Assembly (NCBI GenBank): GCA_022786995.1
Contig: JALFUW010000001.1
Coordinates: forward strand, 1-41,443
DNA: 41,443 bases
Direction of reading: 5' to 3'
Source: Clostridiales bacterium
Lineage (GTDB): Bacteria; Bacillota; Clostridia; Oscillospirales; Oscillospiraceae
The notes below the pieces were generated by a model. It ran no database searches and was not told the origin of the DNA. It worked only from the letters and a program-made list of their open reading frames with translations. Position 1 is the first letter of the stretch, and every line of letters starts with the position of its first letter. The translations under genes and the position numbers were made by a program. Shown here piece after piece: positions 1 through 5,527 of this stretch.

Positions 1-399
<399 letters not shown>

Positions 400-504
400 A
401 AGCGCAGGCTCAGTGAGCTGGATCAAAATTGCAAAGATGAGGAACAATGTTCAGTTTTCAGGGTGCATGGACAGCACGGAAAAGTGCAAACAAGTCAAGG
501 ATCT

Positions 505-580
505 GCACCTTTAGCTCAGTTGGTAGAGCAACTGACTCTTAATCAGTGGGTCCCGGGTTCGAGTCCCTGAAGGTGCACCA
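505..580 (+). tRNA. tRNA-Lys (CTT)
   Basis: Full cloverleaf. The 7-bp acceptor GCACCTT pairs with AAGGTGC. The D-loop has AGCTCAGTTGGTAGAGC, the T-loop has GGGTTCGAGTCCC, and CCA is encoded. The anticodon loop is CTCTTAA between ACTGA and TCAGT, giving CTT (lysine, AAG codons). It lies between 23S and 5S rRNA, so it is probably cut out of the rRNA primary transcript. Confidence 0.95.
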
Positions 581-581
581 T

Positions 582-656
582 GGCCCGTTGGTCAAGTGGT
601 TAAGACAGAGGCCTCTCACGCCTTTAACATCGGTTCGAATCCGGTACGGGTCACCA
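582..656 (+). tRNA. tRNA-Glu (CTC)
   Basis: Starts one base after tRNA-Lys. Acceptor GGCCCGT pairs with ACGGGTC (one G-T pair), CCA is encoded, and the T-arm has CGGTTCGAATCCG. The anticodon loop is CTCTCAC, giving CTC (glutamate, GAG codons). The one-base gap to tRNA-Lys implies processing from one precursor. Confidence 0.94.
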
Positions 657-674
657 AGATTGTTGAGAATGTAC

Positions 675-703
675 TTGACAGGCACGAAGAATTGTGCTAA
701 AAT
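675..703 (+). promoter_or_regulatory. Consensus sigma-A-type promoter between tRNA-Glu and 5S rRNA
   Basis: TTGACA at 675-680, exactly 17 bases, then TAAAAT at 698-703. This is close to an ideal housekeeping promoter. It would give the 5S rRNA and tRNA-Asn their own transcription start in addition to read-through from the rRNA operon. The assignment is from motif and spacing only. Confidence 0.6.
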
Positions 704-757
704 GCTAGGCGTTAGATGCGAAAGCATTTGACATAACGATGGTTAAGAGCCATCTAC

Positions 758-876
758 ATAGTTGGTATTGATTGTCATGAGGGTCCACCTGTTCCCATCC
801 CGAACACAGAAGTTAAGCTCATGTACGCCGACAATACTTGGCGGGTGACTGCCCGGGAAGATAGGTAATGCCAACA
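758..876 (+). rRNA. 5S ribosomal RNA
   Basis: Recognised by the conserved block GGTCCACCTGTTCCCATCCC and by CCGAACACAGAAGTTAAGCTC, and by terminal pairing of GTTGGTATTG (761) with the 3' end (TGCCAAC, about 869-875). Exact ends are estimated from that helix. Unusually it comes after two tRNAs rather than directly after 23S. Confidence 0.92.
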
Positions 877-883
877 CAAATAT

Positions 884-959
884 TCCCCCTTAGCTCAGTC
901 GGTAGAGCGACGGACTGTTAATCCGCAGGTCGTTGGTTCGAGTCCAACAGGGGGAGCCA
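884..959 (+). tRNA. tRNA-Asn (GTT)
   Basis: Acceptor TCCCCCT pairs with AGGGGGA, followed by discriminator G and encoded CCA. The anticodon arm CGGACTGTTAATCCG gives GTT (asparagine). It is the last gene of the rRNA/tRNA cluster, and a strong terminator-like hairpin follows directly. Confidence 0.96.
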
Positions 960-966
960 TTTGTTG

Positions 967-1022
967 TGTACACTATAGATATCAACTGCGAAAGGTTGAG
1001 TTTATAGTGTACATTTCATTTT
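967..1022 (+). terminator. Terminator of the rRNA/tRNA operon
   Basis: A perfect 11-bp inverted repeat, TGTACACTATA (967-977) with TATAGTGTACA (1003-1013), encloses a second short stem (CAAC/GTTG) and is followed by a T-rich stretch (TTTCATTTTAT). This fits intrinsic termination after tRNA-Asn. Confidence 0.7.
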
Positions 1023-1252
1023 ATACAGCCATTATTGCAATGGATTTGTTTTAACTTCTCGGGTAAAATGTTAACACGTTTTTTGTGAATCTCATAGATA
1101 TCATTCCGCTGTGATGTGATATCACCGAAGCGCAAAAGCCCTTGCCCTCGATTCGAATAGAATATAGGCAGCGCCCTTTTTGATTTCGGGCAGAATTTCA
1201 AAAAGGGCACAGCTTTTAGTAGAGTTTTCAGAAAATTATCATATGTGAATCG

Positions 1253-1302
1253 GCCGGGATTTTTGTGGCGCAGCGCCATAAGAATCCCGGCTTTTTCTTT
1301 TT
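1253..1302 (+). terminator. Terminator-like hairpin
   Basis: Nine-bp stem GCCGGGATT/AATCCCGGC (1253-1261 with 1283-1291). The loop contains a further short GGCG/CGCC pairing, and the T-rich tract CTTTTTCTTTTT follows. No gene directly upstream on this strand uses it. Confidence 0.5.
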
Positions 1303-1336
1303 CAAAAAGGGCGCTGCCTCGCAGCACCCTTTCCTC

Positions 1337-1370
1337 AGCCGTTCTCCTTTTTAGGGAGGACGGCTTTTTT
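1337..1370 (+). terminator. Intrinsic terminator
   Basis: AGCCGTTCTCC (1337-1347) pairs with GGAGGACGGCT (1355-1365, one wobble) and is followed by six T. It separates the rRNA side from the first genes of the conjugative element. Confidence 0.6.
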
Positions 1371-1431
1371 CATTTTCTTAGAACAATATCCCGTGCCTGA
1401 AAAAGGGCGCTGGGGGAAATGGAGGTTAATC

Positions 1432-1653
1432 GTGAAGAATCCGAACAGTGGAAGTACCAAACTCAAACGAACCAGACCCGAATACCGTTCCCACACGGGG
1501 CCTCCCGCCCGGACGGAGAAGCCCGTCTGTACAGCATCCCCACTGTGCGAGGGATGTCCCTTTCCCGGTCACGGCTTTCTTTGTCAGGGCGTGGACGGGG
1601 AGTGTATGCGCACACGACTGATGAAACTATCCGTGAAGGAGGACACCAAATGA
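1432..1653 (+). CDS. Small cysteine-rich protein of the conjugative element
   Basis: Predicted 73-aa protein of unknown function. The GTG start at 1432 is chosen because GGAGG (1421-1425) sits 6 bases upstream. The ORF could be opened further upstream at 1393, but without a ribosome site. The C-terminal half carries a compact cysteine cluster (CTASPLCEGCPFPGHGFLC), which suggests metal binding such as a small zinc knuckle. The stop TGA overlaps the ATG of the next gene (ATGA), a sign of translational coupling and good support that both are real. I cannot name a family. Confidence 0.55.
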   Translation: MKNPNSGSTKLKRTRPEYRSHTGPPARTEKPVCTASPLCEGCPFPGHGFLCQGVDGECMRTRLMKLSVKEDTK

Positions 1654-1931
1654 ATATGCCATTTCCCAGCCGTGAGCAGGTGGAGTCTATCCGAAAGAAT
1701 TACCCACCCGGCACGCGCGTTATGCTGAACAACATGAATGACCCATACTCCCTGGTAGAACACGGAACCCGTGGTACCGTCCGATATGTGGATGATGCCG
1801 GTCAGATCGGCGTTGCCTGGGACAACGGACGCAGCCTTTCGCTGATCCCCGGAGAGGACAGCTTCCGAAAGCTGACCCAGCAGGAAATTGCCCAGGAACA
1901 GGACGTGAGGATGGAGGAGATGAAGCTGTGA
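1650..1931 (+). CDS. DUF4314 domain protein
   Basis: Predicted 93 aa. Residues ~18-75 match the DUF4314 pattern: RVMLNNMNDPYSLVEHGTRG, then GTVRYVDDAGQIGVAWDNGR and a following SLSLIPGEDSF. The small beta-rich fold resembles an SH3-like barrel. The domain is typical of Firmicutes conjugative and mobilizable elements and has no established biochemical role. The start overlaps the previous stop (ATGA), and GGAGG lies in the preceding gene at 1638-1642. The 3' end in turn overlaps the GTG of the next gene, so 1432-2512 forms one coupled unit. The family call is from memory of the motif and is fairly secure. Confidence 0.8.
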   Translation: MNMPFPSREQVESIRKNYPPGTRVMLNNMNDPYSLVEHGTRGTVRYVDDAGQIGVAWDNGRSLSLIPGEDSFRKLTQQEIAQEQDVRMEEMKL

Positions 1932-2512
1932 GTATTCAGAAGATTTCCACAGAGCGGCTCCGCCGGATGGGAGACCGGGAGGGGCTTGTCCTCCAAGGCT
2001 GCGGCGGCGATCCTCAGGAATGGCTGGATGGTATCAATGAGATTCTGACAAACGAAGGCATCATCAAAAAGGGCGCCGGATTCGAGAATGCCTATACCTT
2101 CCAGCATGAGGGTCTGACCTGTATGCTGTTTCCCTTCAAAGAAGATATGGAACTGGATGTGGGAAAGCTTGCCGTATGGCGGCTGGCATCCTATTCCACC
2201 TTCGGCGGAACATGGCTGTCCGATTATGTTCCCAATCGTCTCGGAGGTTTCGTGCAGGCGCAGGAATCGAAAGATCAGTCTGAGCAGGTCAAGCCGGATT
2301 GTCCCCTCATAGGGACTGACGGCAATATCTTTCATCTTATTGGCAGAGCCTCGGAGACCCTGCGAAAGAACGGGATGCAGGAGCAGGCAGAGGAGATGCG
2401 TAACAGAATCTTTCAATGCCAGAGCTACGATTCCGCTCTGAGTATCATCGGGGATTATGTGAATATTACCGCTGCCCATCAGGAGGAGTGTATGGACATG
2501 GAGATGGAGTAA
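1928..2512 (+). CDS. Conserved conjugative-element protein of unknown function
   Basis: Predicted 194 aa starting at GTG 1928, overlapping the DUF4314 stop by four bases. The N-terminal two thirds (LQGCGGDPQEWLDGINEILT, later FGGTWLSDYVPNRLGGF) read like a soluble protein seen in Firmicutes conjugative elements next to DUF4314. The C-terminal part (GTDGNIFHLIGRASETLRKN, then an EEMRNRI segment and IIGDYVNI) is helical. No signal peptide or membrane segment is seen. The gene ends in a terminator that closes this first operon. I do not know a function. A role in host take-over or anti-defence would fit the position but is inference only. Confidence 0.75.
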   Translation: MSIQKISTERLRRMGDREGLVLQGCGGDPQEWLDGINEILTNEGIIKKGAGFENAYTFQHEGLTCMLFPFKEDMELDVGKLAVWRLASYSTFGGTWLSDYVPNRLGGFVQAQESKDQSEQVKPDCPLIGTDGNIFHLIGRASETLRKNGMQEQAEEMRNRIFQCQSYDSALSIIGDYVNITAAHQEECMDMEME

Positions 2513-2553
2513 GGTCGCTATGGAATCCGAAAGGAAACCATGGCGGCCTTTTT
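2511..2553 (+). terminator. Intrinsic terminator after the first accessory operon
   Basis: AAGGTCGCTATGG (2511-2523) pairs along its length with CCATGGCGGCCTT (2538-2550; two wobbles) and runs into TTTTT. The stem begins inside the stop codon of the upstream gene. Confidence 0.75.
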
Positions 2554-2570
2554 GCGTCCTATGGAAAGAG

Positions 2571-2879
2571 TCAGTCCCACATATGCCTGAGCAGGTAGGA
2601 CTCCAGATCGTAGTCATATTTGAAGCGAACGCCCGTAATGGGCTCGCCGTTGAGGATGGCGGTGTACGCCTTCTGGTGAATTTCGTTCTGCTCTCGGTCA
2701 CCGACAAACAGGTTGTCCGAGATCATCAGGGCGAAGGCGGCGTCCGGGTATTTGGCTTCCAGTTCGGGAATGCTCTCCGGGGCGGCGTGGCGCAGGGCGT
2801 TCAAGCCGGGAATGCTGTTAAAGACGGCTTCCTGCTGCCTGAGCAGCTCCTGACGGGTGTGGGGAATGGCAGTGCTCAT
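2571..2879 (-). CDS. Conserved small protein, function unknown
   Basis: Predicted 102-aa soluble protein, one of very few minus-strand genes in the conjugative element. The ORF is open further upstream, but the ATG at 2877-2879 has a GGAGAG site 8 bases upstream and a good promoter behind it (2916-2944). The sequence starts MSTAIPHTRQELLRQQEAVF and ends YDYDLESYLLRHMWD. It is acidic, mostly helical, with no cysteines and no membrane segment. Being separately promoted and divergent from the methylase unit suggests a regulatory or element-maintenance role, but nothing in the sequence proves this. Confidence 0.7.
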   Translation of the reverse strand: MSTAIPHTRQELLRQQEAVFNSIPGLNALRHAAPESIPELEAKYPDAAFALMISDNLFVGDREQNEIHQKAYTAILNGEPITGVRFKYDYDLESYLLRHMWD

Positions 2880-2915
2880 TTTGAATCTCTCCTTTTTCTG
2901 TACGCACTGGGTGAA

Positions 2916-2944
2916 ATGATACCATAAAAAAAGCGTGAGGACAA
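2916..2944 (-). promoter_or_regulatory. Promoter for the minus-strand gene at 2571-2879
   Basis: Read on the minus strand: TTGTCC (2944-2939), a 17-base spacer, then TATCAT (2921-2916). The -10 box lies about 37 bases before the ATG. Motif and spacing fit a sigma-A promoter. Confidence 0.55.
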
Positions 2945-3055
2945 GACTTGACTTTTCCGAAAATCTTGTTCCCGGAGATTCTAGCAGAAGTACAGTCCAA
3001 TAAACCGGGAATGAATCAAACAAATATTTGCAAACCTTGAAGGGAGGTGATGTCA

Positions 3056-3181
3056 ATGAAAAATCGACGCAAATTTAAGGACAGGTGTTCTGAAAACAGG
3101 AAGTATGTTAATTCCAACGGCCGATACAGCAGCCTGATCCCAGGCACTGTACCGGCCGTTTCTATTTGGATTGGAGCGTGA
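3056..3181 (+). CDS. Short basic protein coupled to the adenine methylase gene
   Basis: Predicted 41 aa, starting at ATG 3056 with AGGGAGG (3041-3047) upstream. The N-terminus is strongly basic (MKNRRKFKDRCSENRKY) and the C-terminus hydrophobic (IPGTVPAVSIWIGA). The TGA stop (3179-3181) overlaps a GTG (3178-3180) that is the natural start of the adenine methylase reading frame, so it looks like a coupling or leader cistron. It is too short for family recognition. The ideal ribosome site and the overlap support it. Confidence 0.5.
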   Translation: MKNRRKFKDRCSENRKYVNSNGRYSSLIPGTVPAVSIWIGA

Positions 3182-3247
3182 TAACCTATCAGAACCCCAA
3201 TAACCCGCATCGGCAACAAGACGAACCTGCTGCCGATCATCCTGCCC

Positions 3248-4174
3248 GTGTTCCCCAAGGAATTCGGGCGCTACATTGAAATCTTTGGCGGCAGCGGCGC
3301 TGTACTTCTGGGCAAGGAACCCAGCAAGTTTGAGGTGTACAACGACATCGAAGGCGAGCTGGTGAATTTCTTCCGGGTGGTTAAAAACCGTCCGGCGGAG
3401 CTGCTGCTGGAACTGGACTTGCTGCCCCTTAACTCCCGGGAGGAGTTTGCCAGCTGGCTCCACTTTCACGACGGCGGCAATGAACCCACCATCCACCTGC
3501 CGGATCAGGTGGAGATTCTCGACAGAACCACCCCTGCCTATCTGCGGAAGGAGGCGGAGGCGCTGAAAGCGTCCCTGCGGAAGCGTTCGGATTACCGGGA
3601 TGTACGGCAGGCGGCTGCCTACCTGAAGCGTGTGCGCAACAGCTATTCCAGCTCCGGGCGGAGCTTCGCCTGCCAGCCTTTCAGTGTCCGAACGCTGTTC
3701 ACCCAAATCCGGGAAATGTCCCAGCGGCTGGAAAACGTCATCATCGAGCAGCAGAGCTTCGAGGTGCTGATTCCCCACTACGACCGGGAGGATGCCTTCT
3801 TTTATGGCGACCCGCCCTATTATGACAGTGAATATGTCTACGACGCGGAGTTCAGTTGGGATCACCACGTCCTGCTGCGGGATACGCTGGCACGCTGCAA
3901 GGGCAAGTGGCTGATCTCACAGGTGGACTGCCCGGAGATTCGGTATCTGTTCAAAGATTATGAGATTCTGGATTTCCAGCGGATTCACCCCATGGTGCAG
4001 AAGTATGCCCCCGGTAAGCAGTTTGGGGAGCTGCTCATCGGAAACTATGACCTTCTGGAGCGGGAACGGGAGGTTCCCATCCAGATGTCCCTGAATGAAC
4101 TGCTGGGAGAATCCATCCCGGTAGAACAAATTTTGAAGGAGCGAATTATACCATGCAGAAATCGAATCAAGTAA
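3248..4174 (+). CDS. DNA adenine N6-methyltransferase (Dam/D12 class), frameshifted at its 5' end
   Basis: Transfers methyl groups from SAM to adenine in DNA; in mobile elements such enzymes usually protect against host restriction. The catalytic motif DPPYY (around 3809) and SAM-binding motif I (FGGSG, around 3284) are intact in the 308-aa ORF, which opens at GTG 3248. The true start is probably GTG 3178. From there the frame reads VITYQNP, then after one extra base (near 3196-3200, CCCCAA) it continues ITRIGNKTNLLPIILPVFPK into the main ORF. The lost part holds the GNK/GGK-type motif X that helps bind SAM, so the product may be inactive. The alternatives are a sequencing error or ribosomal slippage. 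The 3' end overlaps the next gene by 22 bases. Confidence 0.8.
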   Translation: MFPKEFGRYIEIFGGSGAVLLGKEPSKFEVYNDIEGELVNFFRVVKNRPAELLLELDLLPLNSREEFASWLHFHDGGNEPTIHLPDQVEILDRTTPAYLRKEAEALKASLRKRSDYRDVRQAAAYLKRVRNSYSSSGRSFACQPFSVRTLFTQIREMSQRLENVIIEQQSFEVLIPHYDREDAFFYGDPPYYDSEYVYDAEFSWDHHVLLRDTLARCKGKWLISQVDCPEIRYLFKDYEILDFQRIHPMVQKYAPGKQFGELLIGNYDLLEREREVPIQMSLNELLGESIPVEQILKERIIPCRNRIK

Positions 4175-4353
4175 GTGAATTCACCCTGTTTCCCGTCCCG
4201 ACGGAGATGCTGGAGGAGGTAGAACTGGATTTGTCGCGCACTGTCCAGTACAGCGTATCCCGGGGACGGCTTGTTATCGAACCCATCTATGATGAGGAGG
4301 AACCTGTACGGTGCTGCCCCCATACCTGCTGCTGTGAGGGGTGCCGGGGATGA
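4153..4353 (+). CDS. Small AbrB-like protein with cysteine-rich tail
   Basis: Predicted 66 aa. The ATG at 4153 lies inside the methylase 3' end, with AAGGAG (4137-4142) upstream. Residues ~10-45 (LFPVPTEMLEEVELDLSRTV, then RGRLVIEPI) resemble the swapped-hairpin half of an AbrB/SpoVT DNA-binding fold. The tail is cysteine-rich (CCPHTCCCEGC) and may bind metal. Its stop overlaps the start of the next AbrB-like gene (ATGA), so the two are probably made together and might pair. The family assignment is tentative. Confidence 0.6.
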   Translation: MQKSNQVSEFTLFPVPTEMLEEVELDLSRTVQYSVSRGRLVIEPIYDEEEPVRCCPHTCCCEGCRG

Positions 4354-4652
4354 AGATATTTCGGATTATCGGCAATGAGGGGAGGATTACCATTCCCTTC
4401 GCCATCCGGCAGGCGGTGGGCTTTCTGCCGGATGACGTGGTATCCTTCCAGCTCATGGAGGACGACAGTGTGCTGGTGCGGCGGGAGACCCTCTGCGGGA
4501 AAGAGAAGATCCCGCCCGGCGCGGGACGTGACGCATCCCTCATGGCATTTCTGGACAGCCTGGACGAAAAGCAGCGGTACAGCGCTTTGGTGCATCTGTC
4601 TGTCCTGTGGGCGCAGAGCCATGACAAAAACGCGGGGAGGGAACGAGAATGA
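4350..4652 (+). CDS. AbrB/MazE/SpoVT-type DNA-binding protein
   Basis: Predicted 100 aa. ATG 4350 is preferred over GTG 4341 because GAGGGG (4336-4341) is well spaced and ATGA overlaps the previous stop. The N-terminal ~48 residues (MKIFRIIGNEGRITIPFAIR, then FLPDDVVSFQLMEDDSVLVR) are a typical AbrB domain: a beta-hairpin dimer with the GRITIPFAIR core. This kind of transition-state regulator often controls transfer genes in conjugative elements. The remainder is helical and unassigned. The 3' end overlaps the DUF3846 gene by four bases. Confidence 0.75.
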   Translation: MKIFRIIGNEGRITIPFAIRQAVGFLPDDVVSFQLMEDDSVLVRRETLCGKEKIPPGAGRDASLMAFLDSLDEKQRYSALVHLSVLWAQSHDKNAGRERE

Positions 4653-5014
4653 GCGGATACCGGGTCGTGTATGTGGAGCCGGGGAAGCCTGCCGTGGAAA
4701 AGAAAATAGGCTCCAAGCTGGAAGAGCTTCAGGAGGCGGTGGGTGGACTCATTGAGTGCATTTATGCCCATGACGATGGAACCCTCATTGTCGGCAACGA
4801 TGAAGCAAAGCTGCTGGGTATTGAGGGCAACCGCAGGCTGGACAGCGGATCCATCATCGCGGGGCCTTTCTTTGTCATTGGAGAAGCGGGTGAGAACTTC
4901 CGCTCCCTGACGGACGCGGAGGTCAGCCGCTATTTGCAGGTATACGCCGAACCCCACCAAATCTCCCAGCGGGAGGTGCAGGCGGATATGGGCTTCACCT
5001 TCTACTGCTTCTGA
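4649..5014 (+). CDS. DUF3846 domain protein
   Basis: Predicted 121 aa. The pattern YVEPGKPAVEKKIG, LEELQEAVGGLIECIY, DGTLIVGNDEAKLLG and IIAGPFFVIGEAGENFRSL is that of DUF3846, a small domain common in phages and conjugative elements, with no proven activity. It starts on an ATGA overlap with the AbrB-like gene and is followed 10 bases later by spoVG, so it belongs to the same operon. No membrane segment is seen. Confidence 0.8.
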   Translation: MSGYRVVYVEPGKPAVEKKIGSKLEELQEAVGGLIECIYAHDDGTLIVGNDEAKLLGIEGNRRLDSGSIIAGPFFVIGEAGENFRSLTDAEVSRYLQVYAEPHQISQREVQADMGFTFYCF

Positions 5015-5024
5015 GAGGTGTCAT

Positions 5025-5465
5025 ATGAAAATCAAAGCACGCATTGACAGAATGGTCAATACCGGCAACGTCAAGGCCATTGCCTCGGTATCTCTGGATG
5101 GGATGTTCGTTGTAAAGAATCTGAAGGTCATGGACGGGAAAAAGGGCTTGTTTGTCTCCATGCCCCAGGAAACCTATCCCGGGAAGGATGGACAGAAGAA
5201 GTACAGCAATACCTTCTTCGCCCTGACCAATTCCGCGAAGATGGCGCTGCAGGAATCGGTTTTGCAGGCTTACCAGCAGCAGATCGATCCCAATTACACG
5301 CCAAAGCAGAGCTATGAGGAACAGGGCTTCCCCCAGGAGGTTCAGCACCAGCGGGACTACTATCCCCAGCCCCAATACTCTCAGCAGTTCCCGGAACCCC
5401 AGTACCCGGACTGGGTCAATGAATGCGATGACGGGATGCTTCACATGGAGATGGGCGGCATGTAA
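5025..5465 (+). CDS. SpoVG family protein
   Basis: Predicted 146 aa. Residues 1-~85 carry the SpoVG fold: MKIKARIDRMVNTGNVKAIA, SLDGMFVVKNLKVMDGKKG, FVSMPQ. SpoVG is a small nucleic-acid-binding regulator that also affects septation and sporulation. Copies on conjugative elements have a longer tail, and here the C-terminal ~55 residues are rich in Q, P and Y (low complexity). A GAGAGGTG site lies just upstream. A terminator follows, so read-through into the pilus genes would be limited. Confidence 0.85.
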   Translation: MKIKARIDRMVNTGNVKAIASVSLDGMFVVKNLKVMDGKKGLFVSMPQETYPGKDGQKKYSNTFFALTNSAKMALQESVLQAYQQQIDPNYTPKQSYEEQGFPQEVQHQRDYYPQPQYSQQFPEPQYPDWVNECDDGMLHMEMGGM

Positions 5466-5478
5466 CAATCAGCGGTTT

Positions 5479-5508
5479 GCCTCTGCCAAAAGCAGGGGCT
5501 TATTTTTT
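5479..5508 (+). terminator. Terminator between spoVG and the pilus cassette
   Basis: GCCTCTGC (5479-5486) and GCAGGGGC (5492-5499) form an 8-bp stem with a 5-base loop, followed by TTATTTTTT. It lies 19 bases before the adhesin ATG, so it may also act as an attenuator. Confidence 0.7.
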
Positions 5509-5527
5509 ACGCAGAAAGGATGAATTC

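Larger units (their letters stand above)
1023..1431. other. Hairpin-rich non-coding region with recurring GGGCGCTG motif
   Basis: I see no convincing gene in this stretch. It holds three hairpins. The first pairs GCGCCCTTTTTGA (1171-1183) with TCAAAAAGGGC (1198-1208). The second pairs GCCGGGATT (1253-1261) with AATCCCGGC (1283-1291) and is followed by a T tract. The third pairs AGGGCGCTGC (1308-1317) with GCAGCACCCT (1321-1330). The motif AAAAAGGGCGCTG recurs at about 1304-1316 and 1400-1412, and in inverted or slightly changed form at 1168-1180 and 1200-1213. The pattern looks like a dispersed palindromic repeat family, or debris at the edge of the inserted element. Confidence 0.5.

Noticed and set aside
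884..959. tRNA-Asn as attachment site of the conjugative element
   Set aside because: No second copy of the tRNA 3' end was found near 26240-26413 and no integrase is visible, so there is no support.
1016..1327. 103-aa minus-strand ORF after the rRNA cluster
   Set aside because: It spans three hairpins and repeats, lacks a ribosome site and shows no domain; best explained by the repeat sequence.
1393..1431. Upstream extension of the first small gene from GTG 1393
   Set aside because: No ribosome site, and it covers the repeated GGGCGCTG motif; GTG 1432 has GGAGG at the right distance.
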